From an uncultured Croceitalea sp. (GTDB taxonomy: Bacteria > Bacteroidota > Bacteroidia > Flavobacteriales > Flavobacteriaceae), in contig CANNDD010000011.1 in NCBI GenBank assembly GCA_947503285.1, positions 1-64,000 on the forward strand: a stretch of DNA of 64,000 nt. Reading direction: 5' to 3'. Below are positions 1 to 10,100 of this stretch, one piece after another. Under the pieces are notes generated by a model. That model saw nothing but the letters and a program-made list of their open reading frames with translations, was not told the origin of the DNA and did no database searches. A program made the position numbers and the translations under genes. Every line of letters starts with the position of its first letter. The stretch's first letter is position 1.

Positions 1-3000
1 CCATGCCGTCGTGCCATCGTCCACCGTAGTACCATCAGCCAAGTCCCCGAAATCCTCCCACCATACCACATCGGTATTGTCCTGATTTGATTCTACGGTC
101 CAAGTAAAATTCGTGGTTAGGGGTAAAGATCCTGGTTTAGAAACGGTAACCACAACCGTGTATACACCATTTCCGTTTATCCCACCAGAGGAGGCTCCAA
201 TGTCAATAGTACCGAATATTAGTCCATTTGTAGGCTCTATACTTATTCCGCTGGGTTGACCTTCTATTACATAGTTAAAGTTAACTGCGGGATTGCCACC
301 GGTGGCGGCAACCCCAAAACTACCCACAGTATCTTCCTCAAAGTTGAACTGATTTACAATAGGATCAACCTCAACCGGTGGAAATTGTGTACTATCACTA
401 TTAAGTTGTAACCATTGGGTAGTGGGAACCAAATCTGAAGTACCATTGATCCCACCGCCCGAAATAAAAAGTCTATTCCCAAAAGCTTGTGCTACGGCGG
501 ACTGTCTAGGGTTATGAAGGGTACAGATATCTGACCATTGGTTTGTCAACGGGTCATATTGGGTTATATCGTCACTGAAAACACCATTTTCTTCTTGTCC
601 ACCTACGATGATTATCCGCCCATCGAATACCGTAGTGCCCGATTCAAAATGGGAACGCACCACGGGAAGATCAGCGACAGGGGTCCATGTATCCGTTGCA
701 CTATCATAAGCTTCCACCGTGGTAACCGGTTCCCTAGGGTTTAAATGTCCAATCTGTCCTCCTATAGCATATACAATACCATTCACGGTCTCAGCGCTAT
801 GATGGTTCCTTGGCACCAACATAGGAGCCGCCGTAGCCCAACCTGCCCCAAGGTTTGTGACGTCCAATGTAAAATGATTTCCTATAACAGTTTCAACATC
901 ATCCTCTAAACCTCCAAAGAAATGAATGATGTTCCCATTAAGTGTTGCCTCTCCGGAAGCTACGGCCATAGGTAGGTCCGGCCCTAGACTCCAGGTATTG
1001 GTAGCAATATCATAGATATGCACTCTCTCTGATATAACGGTATTTGAGGAAAGGTTTCCCACGATACCGCCAATCAACCATATCTGATTTTCGGCAACAA
1101 CACTACCCATATGGGTTAGTGGTTCCGGTAAATCGGCTCCAACTGTCCATGTATCATCGGAAATATCATAGATTTCAAGATGGTCATTGGCGTTAATGCC
1201 TGCTGACCATCCTCCCATAACATAAATCTTATCATCAAGAATCTCACTTCTGGCTTGAAAGCGGCTGAAATTCGCATCTGCCGCATTATTCAGCAAACAG
1301 AAAGCCCCCCCCGCTATCGCCCATGTAAAAGAAACCTCAACCGATAAAGACCCTGCTTTTGCAACCGTTACGGTGACGTTGTATATTCCATCTCCATTAG
1401 TTCCCCCAACGGAGGCTTCTGAATCAATGATACCAGATATTTCTCCCGTGACTGAATCAATTCCAATTCCCTCAGGTTGACCAGCAATACTAAAAATAAA
1501 ATTTGCTGATGGATCTCCACCAGAGGCCATCGCTGTAAGCCCCGAGACGATACCACCTATCTCGTTGAATTGATTGGCTATTGGACCTGCGGTGATGATG
1601 GGAAAATCAGAAGGCGAACTGGTGTATAATTCCAAAGCGGATAGCTTGGGTTGGTCTACACCATCTGGGCCCAAGGCATCGAAATACAGATTCAGCTCCC
1701 CATCTGTGATCGAGACCAAAAAACTTCTAGTCACTTGGCTCTCTGCGCCTACCTCTGCAAAAATGTCATAATCATCCAAAATGAGGAATCCTTCAGCTGT
1801 AACATCAAAGATTCTGCTTCCCACACCGCCGGAACCACCTCCATTAGCACCAAAATAGATTTCGGCAAAATGGAGTACAACCTCATACTCTCCATTGGGC
1901 ACTACAAAATCATAGGAAAACTCCTCCGGGGGATTGGAACTTCGTTCCGTTTGATAAAGTGGTGAGACACTTGCGTTGGTATTGGCAAACCCATTACCCC
2001 CTGTAAAGTTGGAGTCTGCAGAAAATACTATTCCATTTAGTGTTACTTGAGGGCCACCAGCATTGATCCTCAATAAAGGCTCTCTAGAAGGAGGGGATGA
2101 TACTCCGTCAATAGTAAGGTCAATATTCAAGAAACCGGAATTGTTGTATTGAATCTGCAACGTGATCGGGCTGCTTGGAAGACCGTTGTATGAAACCGCT
2201 AATTCATGGGTTGATCCAGGAAGTAAAAGTTGATTGACTAAATTTCCATTCGGGAAACTAAAGTTCTCCGAACCCGTACCCAAAACCTGAACTGAATTTA
2301 TGATAACCCCAGTGTTTCCATCAGCAACTTGTATGTTTATGGCCTCCTGCGAACCTGTTGCATTAAAATTCAAAGTACTCGGGCTTTGAACAACACTTGG
2401 AACCAAAGGGTCCCCTACAGGATTTGCCCCACCTAAACACTCCAAGTTATGCTGAAATCCTCCAGCGGGAGCCAAATCCGAACCGGCAGTTATAAAAACT
2501 CCGTCGCCAGAGACAATGGCTTGGGAAGCCCTTCTACCGAAATTAGTATCTTGTAATCGACGCCATGTTTCAGATACAGGATCAAACTCTTCAGATATAG
2601 TAGTAACCGCATCTTCTATAAATTCCCCGTCAACAATTTGATCTCTAACCGAACCACCTACAGCAATAATGCGATTATTGAACATAGCCAACATCGCTCC
2701 AATTCTTGGGGTCGGCATATTTTGGGCAGCATCTAAGGTCGACCATGTCTGCGTGGTAAAATTATACACATCAACCTGGGCGATTGCCGGGGCAAATATT
2801 TGAGTGCCTCCAGATTGACGCCCCCCCATGACATATAGATTATCATCCATAACAATTGCCTGAAAATGATCCCTTGCAATAGGAGCATCCTCTAAAGGGG
2901 TCCATATTCCTGTTTGGGGATCATATTCATCAAACCACGGCACATACCCTCCATTATGACCATTTGTGTTCCCTCCTACAATATAGAATCTTCCATCATA

Positions 3001-6000
3001 AACCACCACGCCTGCTGCCCCTCTACGTCTATTTTCTGGGATTTCCGGGCCTTGAATCCATTCTTCATTGGCTGGGTCAAAAATCCAGATATGTTCCGTA
3101 GCGATATCATTTGGAAAATTATCCCCTGTCAAGGAAGCCAATATCCAAATCAAACCGTTGTACTCCACAGATTGAAAGTGGTTCAACAAAACTGGTGCGG
3201 ATTCTGGCAAGGTACTCCATGAGTTTGTGGTGTAGTCATATATATCAACATTGGCACTTTCCCTTCCTCCTATGAGGTAAAATCGGTTTCCTGCCTGTAC
3301 AAATCCGTTTTCATGTCGTGCCGAATAGTTTTCTTGGTCATCTTTGTCAACCCACGCCAAATTGGCGTTATCCGTTTCACCGGTATCTTCTAAATTCACA
3401 TTCAAAAAATCCCAGGTACCTTCTACTTCCACCCCAGGAGCGTTTGAAGTCCCTATGAGTCCCACGGCTAAATCCAATGTGGTGTTTTGTAAGGCGGTAA
3501 GGATTGCACCTTCTGCCATAATCGTACCCAATGTTTGGCGGCCGTTACCATCCAGGTTATACTCCAAGATAATCTGGCCAGTTTGAGGATTCACCACAAA
3601 AAAGAACACGACATTACCTGTGGGACGTTCTCCTGCATCCATTGTAAGGCTAATCGGTGTCCTAGGCATATCACCTATCTCTTGTTGCGCAAAGATGCCG
3701 CTTGGTGTCAGTACGAACTTGATGTAATTGCTCTGCGTACCGTCCCCGATAAACAATCCCAATTCCCCATTTGGTGCCATGGAATTACCATACAATTGAA
3801 GCGGTTGATTAAAATTCCCAATGGAACCTGATACCGTAAATATTCCTGTACTACTATCGACTTGGATGCCGTATTGAAACCCTTTTTCTTGGGTGTTTGC
3901 CAATCCTAAGGCCGTACCTGAAGTCATTTGCATGGTCATCGCTCCGATAGCTCCACCCAAAATATCATTGGGATTAGGGTCATTCGTATCATCACGCCGG
4001 TCAAGATAATCCAACCAATTGGCTCCAGATGCACCATTATTCATAAGCCCCGTCATTCCTAAGCCTAAAAATCCGCCTAAATGGGTATCGGAGAAAAGGC
4101 TATTGAAAACGGGAAGAGTGAAGGCATCACTACCACTTGTAGTTGGGTCGCCCAACTGAAAAGGGTCTTCTGCATCAGGGATACCATCTGCATCGTCGTC
4201 AGGATCGTTAAAATCTGAAACCAATTGCCCGCCTACAGAAAAATCAAAGTCGTTGGGTCGTGCGCCCCCGTTACATATATCGGTACCATTATCCAACTCA
4301 TCTTGATTTGTGTACCCATCATTATCATTGTCAGCATGTGGATCATAATCAACATCGCCTTGGACCAAACATTCCACGAAGTCTTGGGGTTCCAAAACGC
4401 TGATGGACCCACCGAGCATACCAACCCATATAGTGCCTGGAAAAATATCAGTATCGCTATTGCAACTTACCCCAAGGGCATTACCCCCTAGACCCGAAGC
4501 AAAATTTGGTGTAAATTCTGCTGACAGACCGTTCTCATCTAACTGTACCCGTCGTAGAAGACCATTGTTCACCCCTGCAATCAAGTCTCCCTGCATGGCA
4601 CCGTTAAAATTAGAGGCTGTGTATTCATCTATCCCATTCGTATTGGTACCCCATATTACCACAGGTTTATCCGTCGGACCGTCTGGATTGGAAAGCCCCG
4701 GGCCTCGCCAGTCGCCCTCAATCGTGTTCGCAAGGGCTAATGGTACCGGAGGCCAATCTGCGGGGAGACCTATGTTTGGGTCCGTTGTCGACCCAAGAGT
4801 ACTGCCATCTGGGTCGTACAATTGTGTACGGAATACGGCATTGGCAGTACCAAACTGGTCTGGTGCGGTAAAAAGACCTGCCCCAGAGGGATTGGCACGT
4901 ATTGGATTAGGGTGGCCCGCATAAAAACTTCCAAACAGATAGTTTTGGATATCAGTGGTAATCAGTTCCAGATGGTCTTCATTATTTATCTGTTCACTAC
5001 TTGAAGCTGATGCGCTACCAGGTTCTGAAGGGTCATAAAAATTTGTGGCATTACCGCTCCCTTCGTTGGTGGGAAACCCGCCCCAACCTCCATTGGCACC
5101 ATTGTCGGTAACGTATACTGCCCCACTTTGGGTTACTACTAAATCATAGGCATTGCGATACCCCGGTGAAAAAATCCGTACAGGCCCCCCGATGACTAGC
5201 TTTGCTTGATTTAATCCATCATTGCCTCCCCAGGGGTCATTTATATCAATAGGGGAATAGTTCGCATCCTGTGGGTCTTCAGATGCAGGATTGCCCAAAA
5301 TATCCATGTTGGGTCTTGTTGGGTCGTCCAAAGTGGGTAGGTCGTAAATATAAGCTCTACCATTGTCATTTAATATCGGCATTTCTTCCAATGCTGTCAA
5401 ATCTATTGAAAGTACTGCAGCAGATAGGGCATACTCCGTTAAAAAAGCGAAATTTACCGAGGGTGCTCCAGCATTAGCATTACCTCCCTGTGCAACAATG
5501 AGATATTCCCTGCCGTTTATGGTTGTAAATTCCAATCCGTTGTTAGCATGATTTTCCTCAGAACGTGGAAGCCCCCTGACAATATCAACGGTATCCCAAC
5601 CACTACCATTCCAAGTTAATCGTGTAATCACCCCAGAGTTGGTGTCTAAATTCACATCCCCGTTTCCACCATTGAATCCGCCACCGATTCTAAAGTCACT
5701 AGAGTTTACGTAGATAATGGGTTGTTCTGAAGTACCGGCTACCGTAAGCCCCGTAGTCTCGCGCTCCACGCCCGCAAAGGAAGTACCGTCATCGTTGTGG
5801 TTGGCAATCGACTGAATACCGTCCAGTACCTCGATAGCAGTTACCTCATAGTCCGTCGCACTGTTGCGTGTAACCGTCAAAATCTTGATCAAACCAGGGT
5901 ATTCAGCGACATAAAGCCTTCCATCCGGACCAAACATCAAAGAGGTCACCCCGTTGGAAACATCCCCTAAACCGTTAAAATCAAGCTGGGTCTGTGTGAA

Positions 6001-6081
6001 ACTTTGAGAAAATACCTTTGAAGAAAATAAAAGGATCAGTACCTGAAAAACTAAAATCCCCCAGAAGTAATTTTTTTTCAT
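1..6081 (-). CDS. Giant secreted multidomain protein (propeller, Kelch, malectin, Ig-like), C-terminus outside window
   Basis: The reading frame is open from an ATG at 6081 to the window edge, giving 2027 codons; the C-terminus is missing. The product starts with a signal peptide. It continues with a sugar/sorbosone-dehydrogenase-like propeller (about residues 30-560, with the phrase FGPDGRLYVAEYPGLIKIL), an Asp-rich TSP3-like calcium stretch (about 570-645), a lectin-like module, a Kelch propeller (about 910-1210), a malectin-like domain (about 1330-1490), a putative Ig (He_PIG) domain, a second Kelch propeller (about 1600-1880) and another Ig-like domain. It is a clear paralogue of the giant gene at 7160-16462, with long stretches of near-identical wording, but lacks that gene's insertion of a cadherin-like and two malectin-like modules before the first Kelch. 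It is probably exported and, by analogy with the paralogue, sorted by T9SS; the tail needed to show that is not visible. Enzyme activity cannot be assigned. Confidence 0.85.
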   Translation of the reverse strand, partial: MKKNYFWGILVFQVLILLFSSKVFSQSFTQTQLDFNGLGDVSNGVTSLMFGPDGRLYVAEYPGLIKILTVTRNSATDYEVTAIEVLDGIQSIANHNDDGTSFAGVERETTGLTVAGTSEQPIIYVNSSDFRIGGGFNGGNGDVNLDTNSGVITRLTWNGSGWDTVDIVRGLPRSEENHANNGLEFTTINGREYLIVAQGGNANAGAPSVNFAFLTEYALSAAVLSIDLTALEEMPILNDNGRAYIYDLPTLDDPTRPNMDILGNPASEDPQDANYSPIDINDPWGGNDGLNQAKLVIGGPVRIFSPGYRNAYDLVVTQSGAVYVTDNGANGGWGGFPTNEGSGNATNFYDPSEPGSASASSSEQINNEDHLELITTDIQNYLFGSFYAGHPNPIRANPSGAGLFTAPDQFGTANAVFRTQLYDPDGSTLGSTTDPNIGLPADWPPVPLALANTIEGDWRGPGLSNPDGPTDKPVVIWGTNTNGIDEYTASNFNGAMQGDLIAGVNNGLLRRVQLDENGLSAEFTPNFASGLGGNALGVSCNSDTDIFPGTIWVGMLGGSISVLEPQDFVECLVQGDVDYDPHADNDNDGYTNQDELDNGTDICNGGARPNDFDFSVGGQLVSDFNDPDDDADGIPDAEDPFQLGDPTTSGSDAFTLPVFNSLFSDTHLGGFLGLGMTGLMNNGASGANWLDYLDRRDDTNDPNPNDILGGAIGAMTMQMTSGTALGLANTQEKGFQYGIQVDSSTGIFTVSGSIGNFNQPLQLYGNSMAPNGELGLFIGDGTQSNYIKFVLTPSGIFAQQEIGDMPRTPISLTMDAGERPTGNVVFFFVVNPQTGQIILEYNLDGNGRQTLGTIMAEGAILTALQNTTLDLAVGLIGTSNAPGVEVEGTWDFLNVNLEDTGETDNANLAWVDKDDQENYSARHENGFVQAGNRFYLIGGRESANVDIYDYTTNSWSTLPESAPVLLNHFQSVEYNGLIWILASLTGDNFPNDIATEHIWIFDPANEEWIQGPEIPENRRRGAAGVVVYDGRFYIVGGNTNGHNGGYVPWFDEYDPQTGIWTPLEDAPIARDHFQAIVMDDNLYVMGGRQSGGTQIFAPAIAQVDVYNFTTQTWSTLDAAQNMPTPRIGAMLAMFNNRIIAVGGSVRDQIVDGEFIEDAVTTISEEFDPVSETWRRLQDTNFGRRASQAIVSGDGVFITAGSDLAPAGGFQHNLECLGGANPVGDPLVPSVVQSPSTLNFNATGSQEAINIQVADGNTGVIINSVQVLGTGSENFSFPNGNLVNQLLLPGSTHELAVSYNGLPSSPITLQIQYNNSGFLNIDLTIDGVSSPPSREPLLRINAGGPQVTLNGIVFSADSNFTGGNGFANTNASVSPLYQTERSSNPPEEFSYDFVVPNGEYEVVLHFAEIYFGANGGGSGGVGSRIFDVTAEGFLILDDYDIFAEVGAESQVTRSFLVSITDGELNLYFDALGPDGVDQPKLSALELYTSSPSDFPIITAGPIANQFNEIGGIVSGLTAMASGGDPSANFIFSIAGQPEGIGIDSVTGEISGIIDSEASVGGTNGDGIYNVTVTVAKAGSLSVEVSFTWAIAGGAFCLLNNAADANFSRFQARSEILDDKIYVMGGWSAGINANDHLEIYDISDDTWTVGADLPEPLTHMGSVVAENQIWLIGGIVGNLSSNTVISERVHIYDIATNTWSLGPDLPMAVASGEATLNGNIIHFFGGLEDDVETVIGNHFTLDVTNLGAGWATAAPMLVPRNHHSAETVNGIVYAIGGQIGHLNPREPVTTVEAYDSATDTWTPVADLPVVRSHFESGTTVFDGRIIIVGGQEENGVFSDDITQYDPLTNQWSDICTLHNPRQSAVAQAFGNRLFISGGGINGTSDLVPTTQWLQLNSDSTQFPPVEVDPIVNQFNFEEDTVGSFGVAATGGNPAVNFNYVIEGQPSGISIEPTNGLIFGTIDIGASSGGINGNGVYTVVVTVSKPGSLPLTTNFTWTVESNQDNTDVVWWEDFGDLADGTTVDDGTTAW

Positions 6082-6338
6082 ATCAATACTTTGTATAGGT
6101 TCTTTAGGGGATTTACGAAGATAAAATCCCCTGCAAGATTGTGAAACATAAGATAACTCTATTAGACAAATAGCCATTAAAATCGGTGAATGTCATGTTG
6201 CCTAACAATTCTTATAACCAATGACTTAGATACCTTGTTGCAAATAAAGATCTATTTTCACATCAGATTGTGAAGAGGTTTTTTTAGTCCTCTGGCGAAA
6301 ATCTTTTTTCAAACCTTATTTTTATCCCAAATTTTTTT

Positions 6339-7079
6339 ATGATAAGCTTTTTTTCAAAGAAAGGGTACCTTGCTGATATCCTGGCCGGACTTGTTGATAT
6401 ACACAATCATATATTGCCGGGAATCGATGATGGTGCCAAGACCCCTAATGATTCATTGGAACTTATAAAAGGGTTTGGTGAGTTTGGTGTCACAAATTTT
6501 TTATGTACACCTCACATTATGCATAATTACTACCCTAATACCCCTGGCACTATACAGAGCTCTTTCGAAATCTTGGAAAAAGCACTTGAAAAAAAAGACA
6601 TAGGTGGTGTATCTATTTATCCTGCGGCAGAGCATATGATTGATGATAATTTCGAACAATTATTGCATAAAGATGAGGTTATGCCCCTTAAAATGTATCA
6701 TCTGTTAATCGAAATGTCTTTTTTACAGCCCCCAATAAATTTTAAAATAGCGTTGGATAAAATTATTTCCAAAGGACTCTTTCCTATACTGGCACACCCT
6801 GAACGCTATATGTTTTTGAAGAGTAATTCAAGCCGGTTTTTAAGTTATAAGAAAAAAGGTGTCTTATTTCAGGTCAACCTTTTGTCATTGGCCAATTATT
6901 ATGGAAAGGACGTAAAATTAAAAGCAATCAAGCTCATGGAGAACGATCTCATTGATTTTGTGGGAAGCGATGTACATAATATACAACAGCTTAATTTTCT
7001 TAAAGAGGCAACTGTCACAAAAAAGACGGCAAAAAGACTTGATATAATCATCAATAGAACCATTGAACAGTTCTATTAA
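6339..7079 (+). CDS. CpsB/CapC-family PHP-domain tyrosine-protein phosphatase
   Basis: A 246-residue cytoplasmic metallophosphatase of the PHP superfamily. These enzymes dephosphorylate the C-terminal tyrosine cluster of Wzc-type BY-kinases and so cycle polysaccharide export. Metal-binding motifs are in place: DIHNHILPGIDD (residues 20-31), a TPH motif near 59, an E-H pair near 98-100, AHPERY near 152 and GSDVHN near 214. Length and motif order match Flavobacteria CpsB. Its natural substrate here would be the Wzc encoded at 23451-25829, about 16 kb away. The gene stands alone between two giant minus-strand genes. A -7-like sequence (TATTTTTA, 6317-6324, one mismatch to TAnnTTTG) precedes the ATG, and a shared hairpin follows the stop. 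A histidinol-phosphatase label, often applied to this family, is less likely in this context. Confidence 0.88.
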   Translation: MISFFSKKGYLADILAGLVDIHNHILPGIDDGAKTPNDSLELIKGFGEFGVTNFLCTPHIMHNYYPNTPGTIQSSFEILEKALEKKDIGGVSIYPAAEHMIDDNFEQLLHKDEVMPLKMYHLLIEMSFLQPPINFKIALDKIISKGLFPILAHPERYMFLKSNSSRFLSYKKKGVLFQVNLLSLANYYGKDVKLKAIKLMENDLIDFVGSDVHNIQQLNFLKEATVTKKTAKRLDIIINRTIEQFY

Positions 7080-7103
7080 TAGATCTTAAGTAAGAATAGG
7101 GAT

Positions 7104-7134
7104 AAAAAAAGGGAAAAATGTCCATTTTTCCCTT
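7104..7134. terminator. Bidirectional rho-independent terminator
   Basis: An inverted repeat, AAGGGAAAAATG (7109-7120) and CATTTTTCCCTT (7123-7134) with a 2-nt loop, sits in the 80-nt gap between two convergent genes. A run of seven A residues at 7104-7110 gives the U-tract for minus-strand transcripts. The T-rich arm and the following CTTTCCC serve the plus strand less well. Confidence 0.7.
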
Positions 7135-7159
7135 TCCCACCTTAAAAAATATTTTGGGT

Positions 7160-10100
7160 TTAATTCTTTACCAAAAGCTCAATGCCAATGGGGTCGCCTT
7201 GATTCATTTCTATTGTTATGTAGTAAAGTCCATCCCTCAGGCTTGATATTGGAATAGTATATTGTTCACCGTCGAAAATTTCAAGCGGATCAAATGAGCC
7301 TAAAAGCCTTCCCGTAGAGTCGTGCAGTTTGATGCCGATAGCCATGTTCTCGATTGGCAGGTTCACGACTTGAAGGTTTGCAAAATTTGATGCCGGATTG
7401 GGTGCGACAATAGCAGCCATTTCCACCCCTAATGTTGTATTATCCATTACTTCAATAGTTATTGATGCGGAATCTGACAATCCCTGTCCATCTTGAACGG
7501 TAAGTGTCACTTGATACGATCCCGAAACTTCAAAAGTGTAGGTCGGATTTGCCTCAGTAGATAAGTTACCGTCACCAAAATCCCATGAATAACTTACAAT
7601 ACCGACATCATCAGTTGAGCCAATACCTGTGAAAGTGACTTCTAATGGTGCGTTACCACTAATTGGTGTGGCTTCCACCATGGCAACAGGCGCTTGATTG
7701 CCACTCGATTCCGTAACCTGAATAGTTAATTCATCGGAATCAACAAGCCCTTCCCCGTCAGTAACCAGAAGTTCGACAGTATACATTCCCGGTGAATTGA
7801 AAATATGGGTAGGATCAGCCTCCGTGCTGGTTCCACCATCACCGAAATCCCATAAATAGCTTATTACACCAACATCGTCCGTCGAGTTACTTCCTGTGAA
7901 ATTAACTTCTAATGGAGCATCTCCATTAATCGGCGTGGCCTCGGCCATAGCGACTGGGGCTTGATTGCCCCCCGGTTCAGTAACTTGAATGATTACCGTT
8001 GCCATATCCGTCAATCCTTCATTATCCGCCACCGTCAATATTACATTATACGTACCTACAGTGTCAAACGTATAAGTAGGATCGGCTTCGTCTGAGACAC
8101 TGCCGTCGCCAAAATCCCATGCATAGGATATTACGGCAGAATCATCGGTTGAGTTGCTACCCATGAAGCTAACCTCTAATGGAGCATTCCCATTAAGTGG
8201 TGTAGCCTCAGCAATTGCGACAGGCGCTTCATTAGGCAGTGGTTCATCGACTATAATCGTAATGATATCGGTACCCATGAGCCCTTCTTCATCCACTACG
8301 GTCAAGGACACATTATAAACACCCGGAATTTCAAAAGTGTACACTGGGTTAATTTCTTCGGATGTTATGCCGTTCTGAAAATCCCAAAAATAGCTGACAA
8401 GACCCGAATCATCTGTTGAGCCAGTAGCATCAAAAATCACTGGTAATGGGGCTTCACCTTGGGTTGGGTTCGCAGTCGCAAAGGCCGTAGGAGGTTGATT
8501 TCCGGTACCTGACACCGTAATGGTAACGGTATCCATATCAGTCAAACCTTCTCCATCGGTAACTATCAATTGAACACTATAAACCCCTGGAGCATCGAAG
8601 ATGTAAATAGGACTTTCTTCCGTAGACGTACCACCATCAGCAAAATTCCAAAAGTAAGATGCCACGGCAACATCATCCGTCGAGTTACTTCCTGTGAAGT
8701 TAACCTCAAGCGGTGAGTTACCGTTCAATGGTGTCGCTTCAGCGATGGCCATTGGGGGTAGATTGGGCTGATTTACCGTTATAGTCACTTCATCTGTATC
8801 TATAAGTCCTTCTTCATCGGTTACCGTCAGCGTTGCTATGTAAGTACCTGGTACCATATAAGTATACGTAAGATCTGCTTCGGTTGACGTACCTCCATCA
8901 CCAAAGTTCCACATATACTCTAGAAAACCAACATCATCAGTAGAGTTACTTCCTGTAAAAGACACTTCTAAGGGTGCATCACCACTGATTGGTGTCGCTT
9001 CGGCAACAGCTACTGGAGGTAGATTGGAACTATTCACCGTTATGGTCACCACGTCTGTATTTACAAGTCCTTCGATATCAGTAACACTAAGAACCACATC
9101 GTAAATGCCAGGTTCACTAAAGATATAAGTAGGGCTGACTTCAGTCGATGTTCCTCCATCAATAAAATCCCAGGTATAACCCATAATCATAATGTCATCG
9201 GTAGAAGCATTACCATCAAAGACAACTTCAAGCGGGGCGGTTCCCTCGATAATATTGGCAGATGCCACAGCAGTTGGGGGTATGCCCGTCCCTTCTACAG
9301 TAATTGCGATACTCTTTGTATCTGAGTTGCCATCTATATCGCCTACGGTCAAATCGACATTGAAGGTACCGATCGTGTTGAAGGTATGACTTGGATCGGC
9401 ATTGGTAGAAGTCGTTCCGTCTTTAAAATTCCATAGATAACTTGTGACCCCAACATCATCCAAAGAATTGCTTCCCGTAAAATCTACCGTCAATGGAACA
9501 ACGCCATTTATAACATTGGCTTCAGGTACGGCTATTAAATCTCCTGGTTCGCCTACATACCACACAAAATCAATGGTCTCGTCATTTGGTGGGTCACCAT
9601 CATCCGAAACCGTAATGGATACGTTGTACGGGCTATTTTCCGCCGCACCTGGTCCATTAGCATCTCCATTCCTCTGGGATTCGGCCGCATTCGTGAGATT
9701 ATCGGTATTGTAATTGAACCCATAAGTATCTACTTTATACAACGCCAAGCGATCTATTGCGTGGCCCGAAGAACGTTCTGAAATCTCCATTGTATAGGTT
9801 CCCGGATTCACGAACCATACATATATGGAGTGTGGATCGAAATCACTAGTACGTGCCTGCCAATCATATACTTGGGAGTTTCCCCCACTCCTATATATTT
9901 TAAAAAAACCGTTCGAGCTACTGCCGATGGGTTCCGTACCTAAATCTTGATTTATAGGAGTATTCGACTGATTTAGTTCAGCAGTTTCCAAACCAATAGT
10001 TTCGCGCCCACTATCACCAGGGAATACTAAGTCTTTTGTATTATTGGACTGTAGTAAGTTAATGATATCCAATTCGTTACCTGGGTTGCCAAGACTTTCG

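Noticed and set aside
4403-4924. 173-codon plus-strand frame inside the first giant gene
   Set aside because: It is the reverse complement of the conserved propeller coding region and has no signal, domain or promoter.
7450-9545. CRISPR or satellite array
   Set aside because: The periodicity comes from in-frame PKD domains inside one open gene; unit length and divergence do not fit a CRISPR.
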